The translations under genes were made by a program, and so were the position numbers. A stretch of DNA of 64,000 bases from Hanleya hanleyi (taxonomy: Eukaryota > Mollusca > Polyplacophora > Lepidopleurida > Hanleyidae), in contig JAVTVY010016069.1 in the NCBI GenBank assembly GCA_036873755.1, positions 1-64,000 of the forward strand, written 5' to 3'. This document shows, piece after piece, positions 1-10,201 of this stretch; the stretch's first letter is position 1, and the number at the start of each line of letters is the position of its first letter. Under the pieces are notes generated by a model, which saw only the letters and a list, made by a program, of their open reading frames with translations, was not told the origin of the DNA and made no database searches.

Positions 1-760
1 AAATGACGAGACGAGTAAAACGAGACCCACAACCCTACCGCAAATGCATAGAAGTACGTTTCCCAGGGGGACAAACATCGGTCCTATACCCTCAGTATGG
101 GACTATATGAGGCTATATCGTACTTTTTCAAAAATTTCACCGATTCGCACGAGGACACTTCCTATCATGTTCTAAATGACGAGACGAGTAAAACGAGACC
201 CCACAACCCTACCGCAAATGCATAGAAGTACGTTTCCCAGGGGGACAAACATCGGTCCTACCCTCAGTATGGGACTATATGAGGCTATATCGTACTTTTT
301 CAAAAACTTCACCGATTCGCACGGGGACACTTCCTATCATGTTCTAAATGACGAGACGAGTAAAACGAGACCCCACAACCCAACCGCAAATGCATAGAAG
401 TGGGTTTCCCAGTAGGATAAACATTGAACCTATACCCTCAGTATGGGACTATATGAGGCTATATCGTACTTTTTCAAAAATTTCACCGATTCGCACGGGG
501 ACACTTCCTATCATGTTCTAAATGACGAGACGAGTAAAACGAGACCCCACAACCCTACCGCAAATGTATAGAAGTACGTTTCCCAGGGGGACAAACATTG
601 ATCCTATACCCTCAGTATGGGACTATATGGGGTTCGGTGACTTTTTTCAAAAATTTCACCGATTCGCACGGGGACACTTCCTATCATGTTCTAAATCACG
701 AGACGAGTAAAACGAGACCCCACAACGCTACCGCAAATGTATAGAAGTACGTTTCCCAGG
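1..760. repeat. 173-bp satellite, about 4.4 units
   Basis: Tandem units begin with AAATGACGAGACGAGTAAAA at 1, 174, 346 and 520, with a partial fifth at 693 (AAATCACGAGACG). The period is 172-174 bp and the units are nearly identical, with small substitutions and one or two short indels. Short open frames inside are a by-product of the repetition. The array runs off the left edge, so its true size is unknown. Confidence 0.9.
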
Positions 761-1042
761 ATGGTCCTATACCTCCCATACCCCACATAGGCATTTTCCC
801 GTAATTTAGGATAAAGTCCGTATTCCGTATTTTTTCAGGAAAATTTTTACATACACCCACCCTGGAACTATGGGAAGATAACTCTGTTGATAGACAAGCC
901 CCGTTAAGCCCGGCGACCTATATACCCCTCATACCCCATATAGGCATTTTCCCAGGTTTTTCGATAAAGTCCGTGTTCCGTATTTTTTTTCAGGAAAAAT
1001 TTTACATGCACCACCCAGCCATCAAATACCCCTTCACCTAGG
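761..1042. repeat. Two diverged ~153-bp repeats
   Basis: A block containing CATACCCCACATAGGCATTT, then a T-rich stretch and CAGGAAAA, occurs twice about 153 bp apart (near 777 and 930). It bridges the 173-bp and 152-bp satellites and contains no gene. Confidence 0.7.
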
Positions 1043-1995
1043 CTTCACGTTGATACCTCACTCGACCCCATTCGACCATTAGGGGCTCCCCTAGATGCCA
1101 AAACGTCTATTTTCATACCCTTGGGCCACCGCGCATGCGCAGAATGACCCTAATTCAACCCCACACCCAGTCCATCAGATGCCCCTTCATGAATGCTTCA
1201 CTTTGATACCTCACTCGATCCCATTGGACCATTAGGGGCTCCCTAGCTCCAAAAAGGCTATTTTCATGCCCTTGGGCCACCGCGCATGCGCAGAAGGCCG
1301 ATATGTCAACCCCACACCCAGTCCATCAGATGCCCCTTCACGAATGCTTCACTTTGATACCTCACTCGACCCCATTGGACCATTAGGGGCTCCCCTAGCT
1401 CCAAAACGTCTATTTCCATACCCTTGGGTCACCGCGCATGCGCAGAATGCCGATATTTCAACCCCACGCCCAGTCCATCAGATGCCCCTTCACGAATGCT
1501 TCACTTTGATACCTCCTACGACTCCATTGGCCCATTAGGGACTCCCCTAGCTCCAAAACCGCTATTTCCATACCTTTGGGCCACCGCGCATGCGCAGAAT
1601 GCCGATATTTCAACCCCACACCCAGCCCATCAGATACCCCTTCACGAATGCTTCACATCGATACCTCACTCGACCCCATTGGTCCATTAGGGGCTTCCCT
1701 AGCTCCAAAACGTCTATTTCCATACCCTTGGGCCTCCGCGCATGCGCAGAATGCCGATAGTTCAACCTCGCGCCCAGCCCATCAGATGACCCTTCATGAA
1801 TGCTTCTTTTTGATACCTCACTCGACCCCATCGGTCAACTAGGGGCTCCCATAGCTCCAAAAAGGCTATTTTCATACCCTTCGGCCGCCGCGCATGCGCA
1901 GAAGGCCGATATGTCAACCCCACACCCAACCCATTAGATGCCCCCTCACCTAAGCTTCACTTTGATACCTCACTCGACCCCATCGGACCATTTTA
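1043..1995. repeat. 152-bp satellite, about 6.3 units
   Basis: Units start at CTTCACTTTGATACCTCAC (1043, 1196, 1347, 1499, 1651, 1803, 1955), spaced 151-153 bp. Each contains ATTAGGGGCTCCC and a CGCGCATGCGCA box. Several overlapping frames stay open but have no recognisable protein. Confidence 0.92.
1130..1900. promoter_or_regulatory. Six perfect NRF1-type palindromes, one per 152-bp unit
   Basis: CGCGCATGCGCA occurs at 1130-1141, 1281-1292, 1433-1444, 1585-1596, 1737-1748 and 1889-1900. Each matches the NRF1 consensus YGCGCAYGCGCR exactly, while flanking bases of the satellite vary between units. A seventh copy lies outside the array at 5200-5211. The motif match is seen directly; binding is inference. 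Confidence 0.55.
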
Positions 1996-2039
1996 TCTAG
2001 GGACTACTTTTTCTCCGCGGAAGCTTTTTCCCGAGACCG

Positions 2040-2282
2040 AATCACCACCAAAACCGCGGCCAAACCGCATCACCGCGCATGAATACATTTTTTTTTTTTT
2101 TTTGCCGGAACTTTTTTTTTTTTGCACACCTCCCCAATAACCCCCCCACCTCCCTCAATAACCCCCCAATGCCCGAGTTGTCTCCCTTGCATCCATAGTG
2201 TAGAGATGGCGATTGTGACGTCACAGAGGTCATATGCAAATTTCTGAGGTCAATAAGGCTTTAGTTGCTCTTACACCACTAC
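2040..2282. other. Low-complexity T- and C-rich stretch, no gene
   Basis: Contains T runs (about 2089-2103 and 2112-2122) and C-rich runs between 2130 and 2170. No coding or RNA feature is visible. It separates the 152-bp satellite from the truncated LINE. Confidence 0.6.
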
Positions 2283-2570
2283 TTACAGTGCTACTCCCCT
2301 ACCCCCATTCAGATTTGGAGTATATAACTCGTACCCATCTATTTTAAATTCAGTTTTACTCAGGGCTGACACTATATTCTTCGGGAGAGTTTCTGTGAAA
2401 GCTATTACATGCGGCCTCTTCATCTGTATCCTAGCCAACAACTCAGCACGCTTATTCAACAAACTATCAATATTTGAATAAAGTACATTGATCTTCCCAA
2501 CAGGTTTTGTTTTCATTTTGTCCTGTACTTCCATATGAAGACGGTTTTTTTTTTGGTTAAAATCCACCAC
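2283..2570 (-). pseudogene. LINE ORF2 fragment: start of the AP-type endonuclease domain
   Basis: The minus-strand frame has the start of an exonuclease-endonuclease-phosphatase domain as found in CR1/L2/jockey-type non-LTR retrotransposons: an INVLYSNIDSLLNKRAEL segment, then PHVIAFTETLP with the catalytic Glu, then a GGRGVAL segment. In an intact element this enzyme nicks target DNA for reverse transcription. The domain breaks off after about 95 residues, before the D-x-N and S-D-H catalytic motifs, so it is dead. It lies downstream in the same orientation as the ORF1 remnants at 3846-4631. Together they make one 5' LINE portion split by the 150-bp satellite. Family-level clade (CR1-like) is an inference. 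Confidence 0.75.
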
Positions 2571-2729
2571 CTTTCGTTTTGTTTTTACATTATTAATACG
2601 AAGCTGCGCATCAGAAAACCCCTCGGCTCTGGGTGCCAGCCATTCATAATGTATTCAATTTGAACCAAGACTTCAGGAACACCAAGCAGTCAAGTGACAA
2701 ATATCAGATTATGAAAATTTTGGTAATTA

Positions 2730-3838
2730 GAAATGGTCTCTAAGGTTTCCATCCAATCAGAGAAACCGGTATTCATTACATAAGTCTCTTGATGCATCGA
2801 TGATGTATAGCAAATTTTACATCGAGCATTTGAAAGTTATCAGAGATAGAGATCATTAATGATTTCGCATAAATTAAAGATGGCCACCCATCCTTCCCAC
2901 CACTCGGGAGAACTGATGTAGTTATTCATTGCAAGTCTTCTAATACATGGATGCTGTATACCAAGTTTCATATAGAACACTGAAACGGTATCAAAGATAT
3001 ACATCATTAAAGATTTTGCATAAATTAAAGATGGCCACCAAGGTTTCCGCCCAATCAGAAACACCAGAACTGTCATTTATCGTAAGTCTATTGATGCATC
3101 GATGATGTATATCAAATTTTACATCGAGTAGTTGAACAGTATCAGAGATAGAGATTAATGATTTTGCATAAATTAAAGATGGCCGCCCATCATTCCCGCC
3201 ACTCAGAGGAATTGATGTGGTTATACATTGAAGGTCTCTTGATACATCGATGCTGTATACCAAGTTTCATATAGAACACTTGAATGGTATCAAAGATATA
3301 TATCATTAAAGATTTTGCATAAATTAAAGATGGCTGCCAAGGTTTCCACCGAATCAGGGGAACTGGTTGGTCATTCCTTCGAAGTGTCTTGATGCATCGA
3401 TGATCTATACTAAGTTTCACACTGAAAAGTGAAATGGTACCTGAGATACACAAGATTAATGGTTTCGCATCAATTAAATATGGCTGCCAAAGTTTCCAAC
3501 CAATCAGGTCCAGATAGGGTTCTAGGTCATGAGCATACAGATGTGCAGTGGAAGTTTGGTGTGCCTAGGGTGAGTCGTTCTAAAGATATCTTGGTAACGA
3601 GAGCGCTGTGATGATTTCGCATAAATTAAAGATGGCCGCCAAAGTTTTCAACCAATCAGGCCCAGATTCAATAGGGTTCTGGGGCACGAGCATATGGATG
3701 TGCAATGCAAGTTTGGTGTGCCTAGGGTAAGTCGTTCTAAAGATATCTTGGTAACGAGAAAGGTGTGACGGACAGACGGACGGACGTACATGACGACGAC
3801 AATACCCTTCGGCCAAATTTTGGCCGAGGGTTAAAAAC
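2730..3838. repeat. 150-bp tandem array with terminal hairpin, inserted in a LINE
   Basis: CATAAATTAAAGATGGCC-type boxes recur at 2868, 3019, 3167, 3318, 3468 and 3620 (148-152 bp apart), each followed by CCAATCAG and ATGCATCGATGATGTAT. The array ends with GACGGACAGACGGACG and an inverted repeat, ACCCTTCGGCC/GGCCGAGGGT, at 3804-3831. Such internal 150-160-bp repeats with a 3' hairpin resemble non-autonomous Helitron/Helentron-like elements, but ends were not proven. ORF1 and ORF2 pieces of one LINE flank it, so it entered or expanded after the LINE. Confidence 0.75.
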
Positions 3839-3845
3839 CAGCCGT

Positions 3846-4631
3846 CTAAAAGGGTTGCCCTGGAGGGGAGTTTACTTCACGTGCAGGCCTTTCTACAATC
3901 CAGCCTCTTCTGCTGATCATATTTGGTTCCTCTCTACGCCTACGGGTCAGTTCATCCCTCAACTGTTTGTTCTCCTTTCGCTGTTCCCATGTAAGGTCTC
4001 TGGAGACTATGACAGACTTCATAACCGGATCTTCCAGTGCTGCTATCTTTTTGGAATTCAATAATGCATTTCGCCTCTGTTCCATAGATGGTCTGGGTTT
4101 CCTACTTCCCTCAACCTTGTCTCCAAGTCTAGATTTTCTTGATATCTCTACCTTCTTGCTCTATCTGTGTGAAGATATTATCCAGGAACCTTGCATCTTC
4201 CTCCTTCCTCACGGTTGAATCTTCACTCTGACTTTCAGGGACGTTGAAGACAATCAAGTTCTCTGCTCTCCTTTTCTGATCGTCCAGCTCTTTCATTCTG
4301 CTGCTAATAACTTTCACAATATCTTTCTGTACCTCTGCTTGGGCTGTCTTCTTAATTTTCGAAGATTCTGCCTCCATCTTCGCTCCAGTGGTACTCTCCA
4401 TGTTGTCTACTTTGGACACGTAGTGTACTGTTCATCTGTTCAGTGTTGGTTATGATGTTTACAGGAGTTGCACACCCACACAATATTATCCAAAACATTG
4501 TCTGATATCAACTCGTAGACTGATTGAGGTAGTTTTGAACAGACTAGACATAGGCCTACCCATTGCTCACATATTTCACACTGAACTGCATGTGTGTCAT
4601 CAGAAATAGGGGAACTGCAACCGGGACACAT
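3846..4631 (-). pseudogene. LINE ORF1 remnant: PHD-like finger, coiled coil, RRM-like segment
   Basis: Read on the minus strand, the pieces come in the expected order. At 4631-4440 is a Cys/His-rich PHD-type finger (CPGC, CEICEQW, CNSCKHH). At 4419-4129 are an Ala/Lys/Glu-rich coiled-coil stretch and RRAENLIVFNVPE, the signature of the RRM-like domain of CR1/L2-type ORF1 proteins. At 4085-3846 is EQRKENKQLRDELTRRR followed by a basic tail typical of the ORF1 C-terminus. ORF1 proteins bind LINE RNA. The three pieces are in different frames or separated by stops, so the gene is broken. The ORF2 endonuclease follows downstream at 2570-2283, beyond an inserted satellite. Confidence 0.75.
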
Positions 4632-4639
4632 GTATTTAG

Positions 4640-5110
4640 CCTCAGCATCTTCCTTTTGTTTGCAGCGGCATGTTCACAGTTAAAAATTAGTCGGTTGGTA
4701 TAATTTTTATTGAATTTTACTTGCTATTGGGCGTTGTTGTTGTTCTTCCTGCTTCCATGATCAACGTCCGCCATCTTGTTGTTTGATCGGTTTGAGCAAC
4801 TCAAGTCTGCATATACGGTTGTGTATTAATTTTACATCAACTCAAGTCTACATGTATATTACGGTTGTGTAATTTTAAATCAATTCATGTAGAGAATTAT
4901 AATGAAACGATTAGATTATATGTCAACTTGCTATTGGGCGTTGTTGTTGTTCTTCCTCTTCTATAACTGGTGGTCAACAGCCGCCATGTTGTTGATTACA
5001 AGTTTTCAGGGCTCAAATTGTTTCGCCAGAAATCACCATTCAAAATCCATAATGCATTGTCCGGTTCGAATTGGTACACCTGGAAACCACCACATATCCA
5101 ATTATTAACA
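4640..5110 (-). repeat. Duplicated 5' region of the LINE (about 207-bp spacing)
   Basis: CTTGCTATTGGGCGTTGTTG appears at about 4721 and again about 207 bp later (about 4928), each followed by a GCCATCTTGTTG- or GCCATGTTGTTG-like stretch. It lies just upstream (minus-strand sense) of the ORF1 finger, where LINE 5' UTR repeats are expected. No gene is visible. Confidence 0.5.
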
Positions 5111-5515
5111 AATTAGGGCCAAAAAGGGTTGCTATGTACAATATATACACCAAAGCCTTCGGCTTTGCCTCAGCTCGATGAAAACGCGCTAACCACCTCC
5201 GCGCATGCGCACATCCCCTTGTGAAGAAGCTTGACCGTATCAACATGAGGATTCGCAGGTATGATCTTCCGCGTTGAGCTCATTTTGCGCTGTAATATTA
5301 CGCGATCGACTTAAGTTACAAAGTAATCATTGTATCGTCAGGGTCATTTCAGCCATTGTCACTCCTGCGTTACAATGTATAAATATTTGGATCTAAATCA
5401 CTGAAAAATCACATCACTTCGACCGTGTTCAGAATTGCAAATGGTGGCATTTTCAAACTAACGAGGTGTCATGAAATGGCCATGTGCTGCCTTAGCTTTG
5501 TCATACCATACAAAT
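5111..5515. other. Non-coding spacer with a small hairpin and an NRF1-type box
   Basis: CAAAGCC-TTC-GGCTTTG forms a 7-bp-stem hairpin at 5151-5167, and CGCGCATGCGCA lies at 5200-5211. No coding sequence is supported. Confidence 0.5.
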
Positions 5516-6486
5516 CAAAGGTGATGGTACGATAAAGCGGGATTTTGGCCTATACGTGGTGCGGTTGAAATCGAAAAAATAAAATGTCATAAAAATACTT
5601 ACGTGTTAATGTAACGGAAAGAGAAAATATAAGTACACAATATGTGAAAGTTTTAGTGCGATTGCATTATGATTATAGTTATCACATGAAACTGAAATCC
5701 ACAGCATGGGCTATTTCGAGAAAAAAGGGTCTAAATCGAGTCCTTCAGATACGCATTTAGACGCGAAGGACCCCTTGAACGAGAACGCCATTTAACCTGG
5801 TGTTGTGTGCTAACATTATATTCCCAGTGCTGGAAGATCTTTTTGGTCCAAGGGGTCCTTCATACTAAAAAATGAAAAGTTATGATTCATAACGTTTGAA
5901 GTTTTCGTAAGTAGATTAAAGTGACAAAATAGACTGTTACAGCTGTTCGTATGTCGTGGTGTAGTGGATACGCACGTTGGATCACAGCGCCTTGAAATTT
6001 TCTTTTACCTAGTTCGAATCCCAGGGGGTCAACATGTGTGACGACACGTTGACAAGTTATTTCAATCTTTCTCATTTTTTTTCTCAGTATATCTGAAATA
6101 AGATTTTAGGCTGTCATTATGAACCAATTAAAAGTAAAATAAATATTGTTCACCGATGACATGATACCGTATGGACATTACGGGCCAGTTAAACGTTGAA
6201 ACCGAACGACCAGTCGCTACCTGTTACAACGCCTAAATTGTGTATTTATTCTCCAATATGTGTATGTAAAATGTAAGACTGCAACGTGGTGAAATAATAA
6301 CGTCTTGGTACCGAACATATGTGAAGCTATCATGGTTCACCGTAACATTCAGTCCGTTGATTGACAGTTGCCGGCGACGAAAAGTTGTACATTGCATTGT
6401 GATTGGCAGATGGAGAGAAGAAATGTACATTCCTATGAGTCGGCTGGCTGTGGGCAAAAACCCCGCCTTACAATACCATCTCCTTT
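5516..6486 (+). mobile_element. ~1-kb non-autonomous TIR element, copy 1
   Basis: Begins CAAAGGTGATGGTACGATAA and ends with the inverse complement of CAAAGGAGATGGTATTGTAA, giving imperfect TIRs of about 30 bp that both include a GCGGG block. The same element lies inverted at 7778-8799. There is no transposase frame, so it is non-autonomous. I could not read a clear target duplication. It contains a tRNA-like segment at 5953-6029. Confidence 0.75.
5953..6029 (+). other. tRNA-like segment inside TIR element copy 1
   Basis: TGGTGTAGTGG at 5957-5967 fits a polymerase III A box and GTTCGAATCCC at 6012-6022 fits a B box. The start-to-start spacing of 55 bp is longer than in a normal short-variable-arm tRNA. 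There is no proper acceptor stem, so it is not called a tRNA gene. The same segment is present in the inverted copy at 8285-8362. Confidence 0.5.
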
Positions 6487-7103
6487 GTATGAGAGCGGTT
6501 ATCAAAGATATTTGTATCGTATTTCAGGAACTGTTACTTTTTGTACATTGACTTCTGTTGACAATGCGTGCAACCATTGTTTTGGTAAATATTTCCTTAT
6601 GAGTATACAATTACATTTAAATTATGTAAAATTCTGTTTCTGTATTTGATAAGGAAACTTTTTATGTATAATTTGCCTATATTCTAACAAAATACAAAAT
6701 TCACCCCCTTATATGTGAATTTACCAACCTTGATGATTTAGTTAAATTCTGTTTGAACAAGTTGCAATATCTCAAGAATGGTTCACAGTGAGAGTAATAC
6801 TAATACTGCATTGAAGACCCAAGGTCCATAGTTGAAAATAGAGAGGGGATGGGGTCAGGCGACAAAGCGTGGATGAACAAACTATCTCCCAAACCAAGCT
6901 AAAATTAGCAAATCAATCTGACCTTCAGAATCGGAAAAGCAGTCTGTTCCACCTTTGCACCAGTGGCGAAAATTTACTAGCTCATTGTCAATATTCAGAA
7001 CTCGGTTCTTGAAACTGTACACAGTTATATTTCCTACCTTATGCTTGAAACGTCAGGCGGAGGGTGGTGTTCGATTACGGTACCAGTACATATTATACCA
7101 TCA
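6487..7103. other. Spacer between the two inverted TIR elements, no gene seen
   Basis: AT-rich sequence without a credible coding frame or recognised repeat. Short open frames here overlap the element ends and have no family resemblance. Confidence 0.5.
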
Positions 7104-7280
7104 CAGGCCCGTAGCCAACGGGGTTTCTGAGTTCGGGCGACCCCGCTCTCTTTCTGAATTTTTTTCCCCATACAAATGCCCTTTTCGGACTGAAGTACCC
7201 TATTTTCAATTTTTCTCATACAGCGAACCCTCTGATGTGCCATTTTCAGTGAATGCGAACCACCCTTCCAAAAATCATCG
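7104..7280. mobile_element. Small hAT-like MITE, degenerate copy
   Basis: Starts CAGGCCCGTAGCCAACGGGG and shares its internal order (TTCGGGCGA, ACAAATGCCCTTTT, CTCATACAGCGAACC, GAACCACCC) with copies at 26397-26606, 28952-29146 and 54260-54456. The distal TIR is not preserved. Confidence 0.7.
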
Positions 7281-7777
7281 CAATGTTGTCTGAATTTTTT
7301 TGTGCAGAGTTAGGCAATAAGCATTTCATTACATGACGTTACGTTCGTAGCTGGCGTTTGGTAGGATCTAGAAATAGCAAGTACACTATAAAAAAAAGAA
7401 ACATAAATAAATGTTATTTCCTGAAAAATTATTGGAAAGATATAACTCTATTGTTCAGGATACTTAGCCCTCCTGCAGACAATTGTACACACCCTCTTGA
7501 ATTTGTCTTTTTACAGCTAAACATATGCCTCATAGATATGACAATGAAATGGCTATTTCCAATGAAGTATTCCACTTATCGTAAAATACATCATCATTTC
7601 CGATAGAAGGCAACTCCAACAGAAAATCTTTGTCTCAATTTTATAAATTTTGATCTAGTTCTCATTCTATTGACTTTTAATGGGAAAAAAATCCTTCATA
7701 AAATCGAGCAACTCCCAGTGTAAATTGTCGAAATTCTGAGACACGGTTAAGGAGTACATAGTGAATCAAACAACCAC
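7281..7777. other. Spacer, no feature seen
   Basis: AT-rich sequence lying between the MITE copy and the second 1-kb TIR element. Neither strand gives a recognisable protein. Confidence 0.45.
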
Positions 7778-8799
7778 CAAAGGAGATGGTATTGTAAGGC
7801 GGGGTTTTTGCCCACAGCCAGCCGACTCATAGGAATGTACATTTCTTCTCTCCATCTGTCAATCACAATGCAATGTACAACTTGTCGTCGGCGGCAACTG
7901 TCAATCAGCGGACTGAATGTTACGGTGAACCATGATAGCTTCACGTATGTTCAGTACCAATGCGTTATTATTTCACCACGTTGCAGTCGATTTTACATGC
8001 ACATATTGGAGAATAAATACACAATTTAGACGAATATATTACCGTTGTAACAGGTAGCGACTGATCGTTCGATCTCAACGTTTGACTAGCCCGTAATGTC
8101 CACACAGTATTGTGTCATCGGTAACAATATTTATTTTACTTTTAATTGGTTCATAATGATAGCCTAAAATCTTATTTGAGATATACTGAATGCAATTTTA
8201 TTTACAAAAATGAGAAAGATTGAAATAACTATTATAATAATAAGTGCCTAGGCCCTCCATGAAACCCAAAAGTCACACATGTTGCCCTCCTGGGATTCGA
8301 ACTCGGTAAAAGAAAATTTCGAGGTGCTTGTGACCCAACGTGCGTATCCACTACACCACGACATACGAACAACTGTAACAGGATATTTTGTCACTTTAAT
8401 TTACTTACGAAAACTTCAAACTTTATGAATCATATTTTTTCATTTTTTAGTATGAAGGACTCCTTGGACCAAAAAGATCTTCCAGCAGTGGGGATATAAT
8501 GTTACCACACAACACCAGGTTAAATGGTGTTTTGGTCCAAAAGGTCCTTCGCGTCCAAATGCGTGTCTGAAGGACTCGATTTAGACCGTTTTTTCACGAA
8601 ATAGCACAAGCTGTGGATTTCAGTTTCATGTGATAACTATAATCATAACGCAGTCGCACTAAAACTTTCACATATTGTGTACTTATATTTTCTCTTGCCG
8701 TTACATTAAAACATTAATATTTTCAGGGCATTTTATTTTTTCGATTTCAATCGCACCACGTATAGGCCAAACTCCCGCCTTATCGTACCATCACCTTTC
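7778..8799 (-). mobile_element. ~1-kb non-autonomous TIR element, copy 2 (inverted)
   Basis: It starts CAAAGGAGATGGTATTGTAA and ends CGTACCATCACCTTT, i.e. the complement of the start of copy 1. Internal sequence matches copy 1 in reverse throughout, with scattered substitutions and an additional stretch near 8230-8275. Because both arms carry a TIR at each end, these are two insertions of one family rather than a single palindrome. Confidence 0.75.
8285..8362 (-). other. tRNA-like segment inside TIR element copy 2
   Basis: The minus strand reads TGGTGTAGTGG (8358-8348) and GTTCGAATCCC (8302-8292). It is the counterpart of 5953-6029, with both polymerase III-type boxes kept intact. Confidence 0.5.
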
Positions 8800-9105
8800 A
8801 GGTCTCTAGGATGAATACTCTTGGAGAAATAAGATTAGCAGAAATCAATCGAAAAAGGAAAAGGTGCTAAATTAGTCTCGATTTTTGCAATTCACGCTCA
8901 GATTATATACTGAAATATATATATTTTTTCAAATGGACATCAAAGTGAAGTATTGAGAGATAATGATATCAACAATTATAGTTTGGTATAGTTTCAAAAT
9001 AGTGTTTTTAATCCGATTTTAAGGTACAGAAATGACTGAAACTCGTTTCACGAGGTTGTCTCACACCTTTACGGTCACCGCTGTCTGAACGAACTGTCAG
9101 TCATT
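8800..9105. other. Spacer, no feature seen
   Basis: AT-rich sequence without recognisable coding or repeat content. Confidence 0.4.
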
Positions 9106-9868
9106 ATGTGTAGATGTCATAGACCTTCTGTAAATAGGTCTTCTTTGAATAATAGGACAGCAAAAGACAACCTAAGCAAAACTGCTCCGGACGTGCCTAT
9201 AGGATTAGGAACTAAGGAACTAAAGTCTATCATTAAACACAACATAGCTAGTAAATGGGAAAAGGAATGGAACCAAGAAAAAAACCGTGATCGATGGCTA
9301 CATAGTATTCCAGACGGGTAGCCATACCATTCCATCTACTTCTCCAGACTAGTATACCCGTGTGTGGAATGAGTAATGAATAAAATTTTCATCAAATCAA
9401 ATTGCAATCGTTTATCCTCACCGAATGATTCTTTACTACTTCCAATTTTGAATACTTGGAAAACGGCTGCAATTGTAAGGATTTGATGAAAACTTCTTTC
9501 CCTGCCATTGTAGACAAGGGGAGCAAACGGGGTTGCGGATCCAGCTGGACAATGAACGTGACGACCGCATCATCACAAGATTAAGACTAAGCAAAACCGG
9601 ACCAAAATCACACCTCTCTGTGCTGATCAAGAACACATCACCACTATGTACCACATGCAACAACGAAGAAGAAACGTTAGAACATTTTCTACTCCAATGC
9701 CCAAAACATGACCCCTATCGACGCACACTGGAAAACGAGCTTAAAAAATTGAATGTCTCTCTGTCGTTGCAATTGCCTACCGTATTAAATCCCAAACCCC
9801 TAATAAATAAGGTATACTCCACCTTAATAGCTTACATCAAATCGACGTGCTATTATTCCACCGTTTAA
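9106..9868 (+). pseudogene. 3' portion of a LINE ORF2 (RNase H / C-terminal zinc knuckle region)
   Basis: Two pieces are in the same direction. The piece at 9106-9321 ends in KSIIKHNIASKWEKEW and RWLHSIPDG, the segment that in I/jockey-type elements follows the RNase H region. The piece at 9533-9868 has RDDRIITRLRLSKTG, then CTTCNNEEETLEHFLLQCP, the C-x2-C-x8-H-x4-C knuckle found at the C-terminus of many non-LTR polymerases, and ends at a stop. Between them is about 210 bp of unrelated DNA. That DNA includes a small inverted repeat (TTTTCATCAAATC near 9388, GATTTGATGAAAA near 9480), so the element is interrupted. Upstream reverse transcriptase is absent, so it is a 5'-truncated dead copy. 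Confidence 0.7.
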
Positions 9869-10201
9869 TACAAAATGAAGACATTTCATAATCCACACAC
9901 TTAAAATTATGTTATTTGCCCTAGCTCCCAACATGTCATTCGAGACACTGCCACATACTGTCCTCGAAAGATGTCGACTGCATGGACCGTTCTGCTCCTG
10001 TGCAGTTCATCTAGGACACACTATCCCTGGATGCTGAAAGGGAGAGTTTGGATTATAACCAGGTTCACTAAGTTTCAGAATAAACTACAGGTTAGAAACA
10101 GGTTAGGTCAAGACTTTTATTATAGAAGTTCGGTCTTTATCTATGTCCTCTAGTTCATAACCCACTGTTCAAAGTATCTTAGATTCTGGGTAGAGTGACT
10201 T
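9869..10201. other. Probable LINE 3' UTR and spacer
   Basis: Follows the LINE stop codon. No poly(A) tract or other gene is visible before the next satellite. Confidence 0.35.

Noticed and set aside
5953..6029. Candidate tRNA gene in the 1-kb TIR element
   Set aside because: Internal promoter boxes are good, but spacing is long and no acceptor stem pairs. It is kept only as a tRNA-like segment.
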